DNA of 64,000 nt, taken from Syntrophobacterales bacterium. Lineage in GTDB: Bacteria > Desulfobacterota > Syntrophia > Syntrophales > UBA5619. The stretch covers positions 1 through 64,000 of the forward strand of contig JAHYJE010000018.1 in the NCBI GenBank assembly GCA_019429105.1, written 5' to 3'. The notes below the pieces were generated by a model. It searched no databases, was not told where the DNA came from, and saw only the letters and a list, made by a program, of their open reading frames with translations. Positions 8,319 to 15,478 of the stretch are shown in pieces (positions within the stretch are counted from its first letter, which is position 1; every line of letters starts with the position of its first letter). A program made the position numbers and the translations under genes.

Positions 8319-8681
8319 ACCATACAAGCCGAACTGAACCGTGAAGTCGGTCGCTTCGACCACCGGCCGGATGTTTCGGCGCACTTTTTCCATCCTCACG
8401 ATGCCGTACCGGGCCATCGTCCTGAGCGTCCGGGAGAGGTTGCTGCTACTCCTGCCTGTCGCCTCTTCCAGCTCCTTGAGCGATTCTGGCTTCCGTTCCA
8501 GGATGGTCTTAAGCAGTAACTGGTTTTCGTTGCTAAGTATCTGCGCCATGGATCGTACCGATTCAAACCACACCTTGGGTTCGTCGGGCCGTGGAAGGTA
8601 TTCGCCACGGGCAATAGCGATGGTGCGCTTTTTGTAGTTCTGATAGGACATGATGCCAATATGGAGTACTGTTCGATTCAT
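8274..8681 (-). CDS. tumA: TumA-like antitoxin (winged-helix DNA-binding protein)
   Basis: A 135-aa protein whose centre (LLLKTILERKPESLKELEE-x-GRSSSNLSRTLRTM) is a winged HTH with the SSSNLSRTL recognition helix, typical of the HVO_A0114/TumA family. It is encoded directly after a TumE-type toxin, the reverse of the usual antitoxin-first order but normal for this family. The ATG at 8681 has AAAGGAAG upstream. It should neutralise the toxin and probably represses the pair by binding the palindrome at 9069-9087. Confidence 0.75.
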   Translation of the reverse strand: MNRTVLHIGIMSYQNYKKRTIAIARGEYLPRPDEPKVWFESVRSMAQILSNENQLLLKTILERKPESLKELEEATGRSSSNLSRTLRTMARYGIVRMEKVRRNIRPVVEATDFTVQFGLYGLSRSNSEIGYEQRC

Positions 8682-8692
8682 GTTGCTTCCTT

Positions 8693-9076
8693 TCATTGCT
8701 CCCACATGATTTTCTCGACCTCAAGCCAGAAATCCTCAAGCAGTTGGCCGGCCGATTCGTATTCATAGGGTAATACTTTCTCCCGGTTGTGACGATGATC
8801 CCAGGTGATTTTACGGGCGGCGTAACCTTTCTTTGCTGGTCGTATGGCGTGGGCGTTGTCAAATCCCAGGATTCTCCGGTTGTAGCGATCATGAAGACTC
8901 AGGGAATACCGGACGCGGTGTGGAATGTGCGGTTCTGGCTCCACCCGCCATGCCTCAAACTTGGTCCAATAGCCGTTTTCCATGGGAAAGACCTCACCAT
9001 TCAGATTCAGCAGAGTGGCAAGGGTTTCGTCTTCCCTGGAGCGGTGTCTATCTTTCATGGCTTTTTTGATTATCAT
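8693..9076 (-). CDS. tumE: TumE-like toxin (DUF6516)
   Basis: A 127-aa protein with RVRYSLSLHDRYNRRILGFDNAH, a His/Arg motif ITWDHRHNREKV and C-terminal QLLEDFWLEVEKIM, the signature order of the TumE/DUF6516 toxin family. It lies 11 nt ahead of tumA in one operon. The ATG at 9076 falls inside the palindromic operator and has no ribosome site. Met 7 (9058) is an alternative start that would leave the operator wholly upstream of the coding region. Confidence 0.75.
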   Translation of the reverse strand: MIIKKAMKDRHRSREDETLATLLNLNGEVFPMENGYWTKFEAWRVEPEPHIPHRVRYSLSLHDRYNRRILGFDNAHAIRPAKKGYAARKITWDHRHNREKVLPYEYESAGQLLEDFWLEVEKIMWEQ

Positions 9077-9087
9077 CAGATGATAAT
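9069..9087. promoter_or_regulatory. Palindromic operator of the tumE-tumA operon
   Basis: ATTATCATC-A-GATGATAAT is a perfect 9-bp inverted repeat around one base, overlapping the annotated start of tumE. Its position and symmetry fit autoregulation by a dimeric antitoxin. This is inferred, not shown. Confidence 0.55.
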
Positions 9088-9536
9088 TATTGCAAGGAGT
9101 TTTTATCCACCGGACAGTACCTCGCTTTCGATACGCTTATTGCTATCCTGACAATTTTGGTTTTCCTAAAATTTGTCGGGACTTATCTTTGGTCGTGGTT
9201 TTAACATCACTACATATAGCGTTTTTCCGCTTAATTATAGCTACATCTTGTGGTATAGTCAGAACACTAAAAAACCTTGATCTCGCCAAAGACCAAGGTT
9301 TTCGGTAAAACTGCCCACTGGGGGCGTTGTTTTGAAGTGTTGGAACGTGTAGCATGGTCGAGTTTACTTGTCAACAGAAATCGGCTTAGCTCTTCCCCTA
9401 GGCGGTGGTTTAATCTGACCGGGGGAAGGCTTGGTGGTGTCCTATGATATAATTTAAAAGCTCCAAGAAGCGCATCGGTTGGATTTTTTAGTTTAACCAT
9501 TCGAGCGTCAGCTCTTTACTTCGAAGGAGATTGAGA
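9088..9536. other. 449-bp stretch without a recognisable gene
   Basis: It contains a 9-bp stem AAAACCTTG (9271-9279) / CAAGGTTTT (9294-9302), terminator-like on the minus strand, and an inverted repeat CTTCCCC ... GGGGGAAG around 9392-9429. A TATAAT box lies near 9449-9454, ahead of the small gene at 9537. A small RNA is possible, but I see no specific family. Confidence 0.4.
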
Positions 9537-9665
9537 ATGCCTATAAAAAGAAAAACTGTTACACATGTAAGAGATACGCGGACAGGCCAGTATGTCAAAC
9601 CGGAAGAAGCTAAAAAGCGACCGGCGACAACCGTAACGGAAAGAGATAAAATCAAAAAGAAGTAA
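9537..9665 (+). CDS. Small basic protein (42 aa)
   Basis: MPIKRKTVTHVRDTRTGQYV followed by a Lys/Arg-rich tail. The ATG has GAAGGAG upstream and a strong terminator follows 10 nt after the stop, so it is a complete monocistronic unit. Proteins with this THVRDTRTGQYV core are small and highly charged; I know no function for them. Confidence 0.65.
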   Translation: MPIKRKTVTHVRDTRTGQYVKPEEAKKRPATTVTERDKIKKK

Positions 9666-9675
9666 CTTCACAAAA

Positions 9676-9708
9676 GGGCTCTGTCCATTGCGGGCAGAGC
9701 CCTTTTTT
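9676..9708 (+). terminator. Rho-independent terminator
   Basis: GGGCTCTG ... CAGAGCCC stem with a roughly 11-nt loop followed by TTTTTT, immediately after the small gene at 9537-9665. Confidence 0.9.
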
Positions 9709-9753
9709 AAAAAGGAGACAAAAAATGGCTACTCGACATCAAGTTTTGTGTTT

Positions 9754-9786
9754 GACATCCTCCCCGTCCTAAAGGGCGGGGATTCC
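9754..9786 (-). repeat. IS200/IS605-type terminal hairpin (left of the replication module)
   Basis: GACATCCTCCCCGTCC-TAAA-GGGCGGGGATTCC is the foldback typical of IS200/IS605 right ends. It is oriented oppositely to the related hairpin at 16493-16512, so the two bracket the leftward gene block. No tnpA or tnpB is present. Confidence 0.6.
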
Positions 9787-9808
9787 AAAAGCGGCATTTA
9801 AGCTGCTT

Positions 9809-10234
9809 TCAGGGTTGTGATTGTAGTTTTTCCAATACTTTTGAGGCATACTTTTTGCGTTCCCTGTCACGCGTTGCGTTGTAACACCCAACTGCTTTCC
9901 AGGAATAACCGTACCTCCTGATGCAGTCTGACAATATCCAGGCTCCTACCTTGACATTGTAACAGGCATTCCCCAAATTCGCCCATTGCTCGGCACCGAG
10001 TTTTGATGCCCAAGAAGAATTGATCTGCATCAATCCGTAGTCATAGGAACCATTTTTATTCCGGTTGATGGCAGTAGCGTTCATATCCGACTCAACAACA
10101 GCTATGGCCCGCAGCAGTTCCGGCGATATTCCGTACATCTCGCCTGCTTCTTCAAAACAAAACGCACTAACCGCAGGTGCCGTCAATAAAACAAAGGCAA
10201 CCGCGATTAGTGCGTGGAGGGTTCGCATTGCCAT
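9809..10234 (-). CDS. Lytic transglycosylase (SLT/VirB1/IagB-like)
   Basis: A 141-aa exported muramidase-like protein. A signal peptide (MRTLHALIAVAFVLLTAPAVSA) precedes EEAGEMYGISPELLRAIAVVES with the catalytic Glu, then YDYGLMQINSSW and GAWILSDC. This is the SLT fold used to open peptidoglycan for secretion, conjugation or phage entry. The start overlaps the upstream stop (TGAAATG), so it is translationally coupled. It is the last gene of the leftward module. Confidence 0.85.
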   Translation of the reverse strand: MAMRTLHALIAVAFVLLTAPAVSAFCFEEAGEMYGISPELLRAIAVVESDMNATAINRNKNGSYDYGLMQINSSWASKLGAEQWANLGNACYNVKVGAWILSDCIRRYGYSWKAVGCYNATRDRERKKYASKVLEKLQSQP

Positions 10235-10235
10235 T

Positions 10236-10907
10236 TCAAACCGCTACTGCCGCTGTTTTTACTGGTTGTTCCAAGAGACCAGAGGGGGCGTAGTAATCGT
10301 CATTGATCTGTTTGGCAATCCTCTCCGTAACTTCATGCAAAGAACGAATGGCTGCCGTTACATGGGCAATGGTATCCCCGACTTTTTCGAAATCGGTGCA
10401 TGTCATCCTCAACTGCACAAGCTGAGGATCAAGCCTCTTTAGAATGCTGGCGACACGCTGGCCCTCCGTGGTACGCGGAACAAAAACATAACTTGTACGT
10501 TGGGCAGCCAGAAGACGCTTTGTGTCCGGAGATTCGTACATCAGTGATGTGTTCCCCCCAAGAGCCATATCAACCTTTTCCAAATCGTTGATAACACCAC
10601 TGACTGCTTCCATCATCCTCACAACATCGCTGATCTGAACGCGGACACCTCCCGCTGACATGCGTAGTCGATTGACTACTCTGTCAAACCCAAATAGAAT
10701 ATGCGACATCAAATGCCCTTCCGCCGTTCTCGGTGCCAACACCATCGAGTTAGGCTGCTCCAATAACCTGAGCTTCCTTGTGATAATGTCTTCTTTGACC
10801 TTCGACGAGGCTTCTTTTTTCTGCGCTCTCCAAGCCTCTGTCCACTCTGACTTCTCTTCCGGGTTCATCGCAGCCCACTCTTCCGAACTCTTTTTTTGCA
10901 GTACCAT
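10236..10907 (-). CDS. Hypothetical protein with an internal duplication
   Basis: A 223-aa helical protein; the start is at ATG 10907, after GAGGAGGATAAAA. Two related segments are visible: PRTAEGHLMSHILFGFDRVV with LRM downstream, and PRTTEGQRVASILKRLDPQL with LRM downstream, each followed by a predicted helix. The N-terminus contains EEWAAMNPEEKSEWTEAW. No family recognised. It is coupled to the transglycosylase gene. Confidence 0.65.
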   Translation of the reverse strand: MVLQKKSSEEWAAMNPEEKSEWTEAWRAQKKEASSKVKEDIITRKLRLLEQPNSMVLAPRTAEGHLMSHILFGFDRVVNRLRMSAGGVRVQISDVVRMMEAVSGVINDLEKVDMALGGNTSLMYESPDTKRLLAAQRTSYVFVPRTTEGQRVASILKRLDPQLVQLRMTCTDFEKVGDTIAHVTAAIRSLHEVTERIAKQINDDYYAPSGLLEQPVKTAAVAV

Positions 10908-10980
10908 TTTTATCCTCCTCATCAAATCGTGCAAGAGACCCCGTCCTTGATGGCAGGGCATATGTTGTGCTTCTCAATAC

Positions 10981-11619
10981 TCAATATGCTCTAAGATTTA
11001 TCCTTACCCCCGTCAACTTTGCTGCCAGTGCTACATTCATCCCTCCTTTGCCAAGAAATTTACCGAAATAGTTCTCGGTAACATACACAGTTGCTTCATT
11101 CATGTTCTGGCTGTATATTACTTCGCAGATTTCCTTCGCCGGAGCCGGAGCTAATGCTGCCCGGATGTATTCTTTCATATCGTGCGAGAATGATACCAAC
11201 GTAATTGTCCGAGTAGTGTATTGTGTCGAATGCTTCAGGTATTTCAATGCAATCGGCATGGGATTTACTCCTTCGAATTCAGACGCAATAGCTACTTTTA
11301 CAAAATTAGCATTAGTTGAAGTCGCGGCTCGTTTCACGAATATCCCTTCTTTTGCTGCTGGTGATAAAAGCATTTCCATAAGTTTTCGGTAATATAAGGC
11401 TGTTGACTGGGACAACACGATGTGTTTATCGCTCATCATGTGAACACAGCCTACTGTAGCATCACCTATCCGCCAGTTCGATGCTGCAAACTTCTTCGGC
11501 AGGATAGCCATAAATTCAGTCTCCGGAATCATCGTCAAATATGAATCGTAATCAGGAAGGGCTTTGATGATAACTATAGGAACCATATAGCCTACTTTCA
11601 TCGAAATCAAATGTACCAC
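10981..11619 (-). CDS. NusA-KH-like RNA-binding-domain protein
   Basis: The C-terminus reads VTENYFGKFLGKGGMNVALA then AKLTGVRINLRAY, which is the GxxG loop and following helix of a NusA-type KH domain (compare GKKGQNVRLAAKLTGW). The N-terminal 140 residues are not recognised. It starts at GTG 11619 with GGAAGG upstream. It lies between the helicase loader and a structural-type gene in the mobile module, so it may bind its own transcript or act in anti-termination; both are inference. Confidence 0.6.
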   Translation of the reverse strand: MVHLISMKVGYMVPIVIIKALPDYDSYLTMIPETEFMAILPKKFAASNWRIGDATVGCVHMMSDKHIVLSQSTALYYRKLMEMLLSPAAKEGIFVKRAATSTNANFVKVAIASEFEGVNPMPIALKYLKHSTQYTTRTITLVSFSHDMKEYIRAALAPAPAKEICEVIYSQNMNEATVYVTENYFGKFLGKGGMNVALAAKLTGVRINLRAY

Positions 11620-11660
11620 CGTGTTCCTTCCGTTTTATCGACTGCTCAGTGACAGTCTTC

Positions 11661-11873
11661 TTAAATATTACTTTTTGGATATCGCAAATCTTTCCAGACA
11701 CGACAGGTTGTTAGCTTCGGACAATGCTCACAAAATAGATGTGTGACATAGCCGCCTTCCGGACATAGCCGCCGTTGAAACAATGGGTCAAACTGTATCG
11801 CCGGTTCAGCCAAAGTTTTAGATTCTACCGCTTCCACCGCAGGCGGTGTTTTCTCTGCGCGTACATTTTTCAA
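11661..11873 (-). CDS. Small Cys-containing hypothetical protein (70 aa)
   Basis: It starts at TTG 11873 with a strong AGGAGG 7-12 nt upstream. The C-terminus holds LCPEGGYVTHLFCEHCPKL then TTCRVW, a possible four-cysteine zinc site (C, CxxC, C). It lies between the DnaC-like gene and the KH-domain gene. No family recognised. Confidence 0.55.
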   Translation of the reverse strand: MKNVRAEKTPPAVEAVESKTLAEPAIQFDPLFQRRLCPEGGYVTHLFCEHCPKLTTCRVWKDLRYPKSNI

Positions 11874-11923
11874 CTTTTACCTCCTCAGAATTTGTCCGTG
11901 TCCATCAGAAAAGTATCCCGCAA

Positions 11924-12634
11924 TCAATTTGCGATGCCGCGCACTGATCGTTTCTTCCGCCAGTCCGGCATTGATGTGATTTTTATTATTTTGGAATCGG
12001 ACAGTCTGGACGCGATTCTTGCGCCCAGGGTTTGTTCGACGGTTTCCAAATCCATGAAGTTTGTAGTCACGATGGTTTTCCGTCCATACCGATAACGGCG
12101 GTCGATGATGAGATGCAGAGTCGTGATGGAGTAGTCGGTTGTTTTCTCGGCCCCCAAATCATCCAACACAAGCAGCGCATAAGCGGTATATTGTTCAATC
12201 AGCTCCTCTTCTGTCTGCGTAGATCTTTCTCCGAAGGAAGACCTTATCCGCAGCAATAATTCTGGAACGGGGATGAACATGGCTTCAGTATTTTGCTTGA
12301 GGAACTCAGCCAACATGCCTATAGCAAGGTGAGTTTTTCCACAGCCAGTATTACCGCACATGGTGATGCTATCCTTTGAATAGATATGGTTTTTTAGCAT
12401 GTCAACCAGTTTCGGATTCCCTTGATAGGTATCCAGCCTGAATGCCTCATACCTTGTCGGCACACCGCATTTTCTCATCCAGTTGATCTTTGGCGGTGCT
12501 GCATATTCAACCTCCCGCATGATCTGTACATCAGAACGTATAGTCGACTGGATAGGGCGATGAATCACTTGTTGCCGGCACAAGCGTTCCTGCACCTGCT
12601 GTATAACTGCACTTGCTGATTGCATGTCGATCAT
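11924..12634 (-). CDS. DnaC-like helicase loader ATPase
   Basis: A 236-aa AAA+ ATPase with Walker A GNTGCGKTH (about residue 90), Walker B LLVLDDLGAE, sensor 1 IVTTNF and an Arg finger region IASRLSD, which is the DnaC/IstB pattern. It should load the replicative helicase at the element's origin. The ATG at 12634 has GGAGGAAA upstream and overlaps the end of the initiator gene by 104 nt. The overlap implies tight coupling of initiator and loader, as in lambda O-P. Confidence 0.85.
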   Translation of the reverse strand: MIDMQSASAVIQQVQERLCRQQVIHRPIQSTIRSDVQIMREVEYAAPPKINWMRKCGVPTRYEAFRLDTYQGNPKLVDMLKNHIYSKDSITMCGNTGCGKTHLAIGMLAEFLKQNTEAMFIPVPELLLRIRSSFGERSTQTEEELIEQYTAYALLVLDDLGAEKTTDYSITTLHLIIDRRYRYGRKTIVTTNFMDLETVEQTLGARIASRLSDSKIIKITSMPDWRKKRSVRGIAN

Positions 12635-13880
12635 ACTTTTCCTCCATGACTTTGATTAGGTTGCTTTCTTTAGTCAACCATTCAAGATCAGACTTCCAGC
12701 CGCGATCATTTTCACCGGTCAGAAAAGGCGATCCCCGAACCTTGATGAAATATGACTTCCACCAATCCACCGATTGACGTGATTTGTCTTTTAGACAGAC
12801 AGCAAGATGGGTTCTTCTGCTATGCGTCCATTTTGTGACCTTGGGCAACATTGGAAGGATTTCATGGTAAGCAGAGACGATTTCTTTCTGCAGAAGAGCG
12901 AGGGGGTCGGAATGCGCGAGCGTTCCGACTATCTCTTCTTTAGAAGAGATAATGTTTTCTTTTCTTTTCTTTTCTTTGTGTATTTCCGGGGCCGGAAATA
13001 CACTTGCATCTGTATTTCCGGCCCCGGAAATTGGTTTTATGTCAACTTTCGTGTTTTTTTGAACATCGGAAATGGTTTTTAATGAGGGAAAAATGGTTTT
13101 TTCTGGCTCCAAAATGAGGTTTTTCTGCCCTAAAAAGGTGTCATTTACCCTTCCCGGCCCGGCAAGTACCCCGCCATGCTCGTCTGGTTGTATTTCCGGC
13201 CCCGGAAATACACTTGCATCTGTATTTCCGGCCCCGGAAATAGGTTTTATGTCAACTTTCGTGTTTTTTTGAACATCGGAAATGGTTTTTAGTGAGGAAT
13301 AAATGGTTTTTTCTGGCTCCAAAATGAGGTTTTCCTGCGCTGAAGGGGTGCCATTTACCCTTCCCGGCCCGGCAAGTACCCCGCCATGCCCGTCAGGTTG
13401 TATTTCCGGGGCCGGAAATACACTTGCATCTGTATTTCCGGCCCCGGAAATAGGTTTTATGTCAACTGTCGCTTTTTTTTGAACATAGTGGGAGATGATT
13501 TCTTCGAGAGTGATTATGGCGTTTTTCCGTTTTGTATAGGCTTCTTTGAGGCTACCCAAAAGGTCAGGTGAGACGATTACTCTATAAGAAACCCACAAGG
13601 GAGCGTATATCTTTCCCGTTTTTGCCATTAGATCAAGCATTGCTGCCCCGGCATCCTCATCATCGCACTTTGTCTTCGAAAAAAAGTAAATCCTGTCCGC
13701 GTCATCGGCAAGGCTGAAATGGTGATCCGGAGTCTGGCAAAGAAACCGCATCATGTTTGTGAAAAAGCCGGTCCCCTTGCACCCGTACTTGCTCTCAAGG
13801 ATAAATAAAGTCCGACCGTCCTTCACATAGAAAGGAAAATAATCAACCGTATGTTTTTCTCCACGTCCTGGGCTTGCCAT
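12531..13880 (-). CDS. Replication initiator-like protein with internal tandem repeats (DUF4373-like N-terminus)
   Basis: The N-terminal 150 residues (VDYFPFYVKDGRTLFILESK, then GFFTNMMRFLCQTP) resemble the Lin1244/DUF4373 winged-helix domain of phage/plasmid initiators. The middle, about residues 143-310, is two full copies plus a partial third of a 70-residue repeat containing KPISGAGNTDASVFPAPEI. At DNA level it is a 210-bp tandem array with palindromes. An acidic-basic linker (HKEKKRKENIISSKEE) and a C-terminal region with WTHSRRTHLAVCLKDKSRQS follow. The ATG at 13880 has no good ribosome site, and the frame is open upstream to the TGA ending the 13989-14162 gene. Confidence 0.7.
   Translation of the reverse strand: MASPGRGEKHTVDYFPFYVKDGRTLFILESKYGCKGTGFFTNMMRFLCQTPDHHFSLADDADRIYFFSKTKCDDEDAGAAMLDLMAKTGKIYAPLWVSYRVIVSPDLLGSLKEAYTKRKNAIITLEEIISHYVQKKATVDIKPISGAGNTDASVFPAPEIQPDGHGGVLAGPGRVNGTPSAQENLILEPEKTIYSSLKTISDVQKNTKVDIKPISGAGNTDASVFPGPEIQPDEHGGVLAGPGRVNDTFLGQKNLILEPEKTIFPSLKTISDVQKNTKVDIKPISGAGNTDASVFPAPEIHKEKKRKENIISSKEEIVGTLAHSDPLALLQKEIVSAYHEILPMLPKVTKWTHSRRTHLAVCLKDKSRQSVDWWKSYFIKVRGSPFLTGENDRGWKSDLEWLTKESNLIKVMEEKYDRHAISKCSYTAGAGTLVPATSDSSPYPVDYTF
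12935..13452. other. Candidate replication origin: palindromic iterons plus AT-rich tract inside the initiator gene
   Basis: Six near-identical palindromes TATTTCCGG-NN-CCGGAAATA lie at 12981, 13013, 13191, 13223, 13401 and 13433. They form pairs 32 bp apart repeated every 210 bp (the copy at 13013 ends in TT). Immediately left is an A/G-rich strand (12935-12980; CTTTTCTTTT-type on plus), a possible unwinding element. Iterons inside the initiator gene beside an AT-rich tract, with the loader gene following, is the lambda ori arrangement. Function is inferred. Confidence 0.55.
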
Positions 13881-13988
13881 TTTTTCTCGCGAGCAACCAC
13901 ATTCCTTTAGAGCAGCGGCCTTTCTCGCTTCCTCCCTTATTGATGTGACCTCTGTGTTGTCCTTGCAGTTCTTGGATAGGCAGAAGAT

Positions 13989-14162
13989 TCAGGCAACACC
14001 GGCACTGGCCGATGTCTCCCGAAAATTATCCTTCAGGATTATCGTGAACGGATGCTTTGCGAATACTGCCGCCTTGCCTTCGTTCAGCATCGTTCTTGCT
14101 TTTCCTGGGTGAACATACTCGATCGGTTCTTTGTGTGTGTTGATAATCAATACCTTTTCCAT
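13989..14162 (-). CDS. Stand-alone PLMP/RRXRR-domain peptide (57 aa)
   Basis: MEKVLIINTHKEPIEYVHPG then KARTMLNEGKAAVF and HPFTIILKD match the N-terminal PLMP-type module of IscB/RRXRR nucleases (pattern VLD-x(4)-P-x-HP-x-A-R-x-LL-x-x-GKA-x-V-x-x-x-PFTI-x-L). No RuvC, bridge helix or HNH follows. The ATG at 14162 has GGAGG upstream, so the peptide is probably expressed. The frame continues after its TGA into the initiator gene. Confidence 0.65.
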   Translation of the reverse strand: MEKVLIINTHKEPIEYVHPGKARTMLNEGKAAVFAKHPFTIILKDNFRETSASAGVA

Positions 14163-14206
14163 GAATAGCCTCCTTTGAATTTGTATTTTGTCGCTTTGTC
14201 CGTGTC

Positions 14207-15478
14207 CTACTGCAAGAGTTGCGTCTCGTTTTGTATTGGGGGCAGCATCTTGGATTGCTCGAACATTGCTGACGTAATCGCAGGAATTTTTGGTCCTTGG
14301 ATTTGCGGCAAATTCCTCACAAGTTCATTTACTTTTTTTTGAATGTTCCCCAGTGCCTCAAGGACTTCGTTGCGCACTTTTTCGTCAATGTCGTAACTGT
14401 TCCAAACCGTATCCAGCATTTCCAGTTCGGATTTTACGTTTGTGATTCTCTTGCGCAGCATATCGGGGCGGAAGATGATATTCATTGCATCTTTGCAAGA
14501 GTCATAGTACATCCTGGCCGCCAGCCATACGGTATTGATCTTAGCTTCGTTGTCCCGCAAGTCCCGCTTGGCTTTATCGCGTTCCTCCTTGAGCCGATCA
14601 ATCTCCTGATCCTTCTCCTTGATGGCTGTCGCACTGCGTGTGACTTGCGTTTGGATGGAAATGATCTGTTGCGACACCTCTTCTTTGAGCGTTTCGGCTG
14701 CTCGCGCCGTTGATTGATCCCGGAGTTCCTCAAGTTCTTCTATCTTGTCTTTGAGCAGTCTTTTGGCATCCTTGTTCCGTCGCTCCAAATCGTCCCGTTC
14801 TCTCTCCGCTTCCCGTTTTTCTGCATCCAGGGCCTTCATCCTCGCTTCGAGTTGAGCCTGTTTCTGTTTGGCCTTTTCAATTTCCTCCTGATGTGCTTTC
14901 TCCTGTTCTTGCGCTTTTTGCTGCGTCTGAACATCCTGTTCCGTCATGGATGTCACAACCGGTTCAGGCTTTGTCGCAAACCTTGTCTGCATTGTCTCAT
15001 ACAATTTCTGCTGGTCTTCCTTTGGCAGACCGCAAAATAACCGGACTTCTACGGAACTAATTTCTCCCTGGGCATAAAGCTGATACAGCTCTTCAATGAG
15101 GGAGTCTTTTATTTTTTCTTCATGTTTTTGTTTCGTGATTTCGCGTATTTTCTTGGCGTAGAATTTCCGTTCTTCACTTGTCAATGCTCTACGATACAAC
15201 TCTGTGTCGTAGGCTGCTTCCAGCTCGTCTGCTTCAATCACCATACATTGTAATTCTGGGATTCCGAGTTCCTCTGCTATTTTTAGGCGATGATTGCCGG
15301 CTACTGCAACATAAGTTGGTTCATTATCATGGTCTTTGGCAACTATCAGTGGTTCAATGATTCCGTGTTCTTTGATGCTTGAATACAATTCATTGTATTG
15401 CTGCTCTGACAATGGGGGAAATGGGTTTGCGGGATCAGTATGAATCTTATCACGGGAAATTAGTATGGGGATGTTCAT
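14207..15478 (-). CDS. ParB/Srx-domain protein with long coiled coil
   Basis: 423 aa. The N-terminal ParB-like domain (ISRDKI, SIKEHGIIEPLIV, YVAVAGNHRLKIAEELG) carries the GNHRxxIA box of ParB CTPases and nucleases. Residues ~190-310 form a highly charged Gln/Glu/Lys coiled coil (repeated EKxxAERERDDLE types), followed by a helical C-terminus. No ParA ATPase is encoded beside it, so it may be a regulator or adaptor and not a complete partition protein. The ATG has AAAGGAG and overlaps the upstream stop (ATGA). Confidence 0.8.
   Translation of the reverse strand: MNIPILISRDKIHTDPANPFPPLSEQQYNELYSSIKEHGIIEPLIVAKDHDNEPTYVAVAGNHRLKIAEELGIPELQCMVIEADELEAAYDTELYRRALTSEERKFYAKKIREITKQKHEEKIKDSLIEELYQLYAQGEISSVEVRLFCGLPKEDQQKLYETMQTRFATKPEPVVTSMTEQDVQTQQKAQEQEKAHQEEIEKAKQKQAQLEARMKALDAEKREAERERDDLERRNKDAKRLLKDKIEELEELRDQSTARAAETLKEEVSQQIISIQTQVTRSATAIKEKDQEIDRLKEERDKAKRDLRDNEAKINTVWLAARMYYDSCKDAMNIIFRPDMLRKRITNVKSELEMLDTVWNSYDIDEKVRNEVLEALGNIQKKVNELVRNLPQIQGPKIPAITSAMFEQSKMLPPIQNETQLLQ

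Noticed and set aside
9725-9772. A 15-codon frame with AAAGGAG ahead of it, just before the IS200/IS605 hairpin
   Set aside because: The translation (MATRHQVLCLTSSPS) ends within the hairpin; it is probably a gene start cut off by the element and has no evidence of function.
12970-13460. Regular palindromic repeats that at first look like a CRISPR array
   Set aside because: The repeats are in frame inside a long gene, the 210-bp unit is itself repeated (the spacers are not unique), and no cas gene is nearby.
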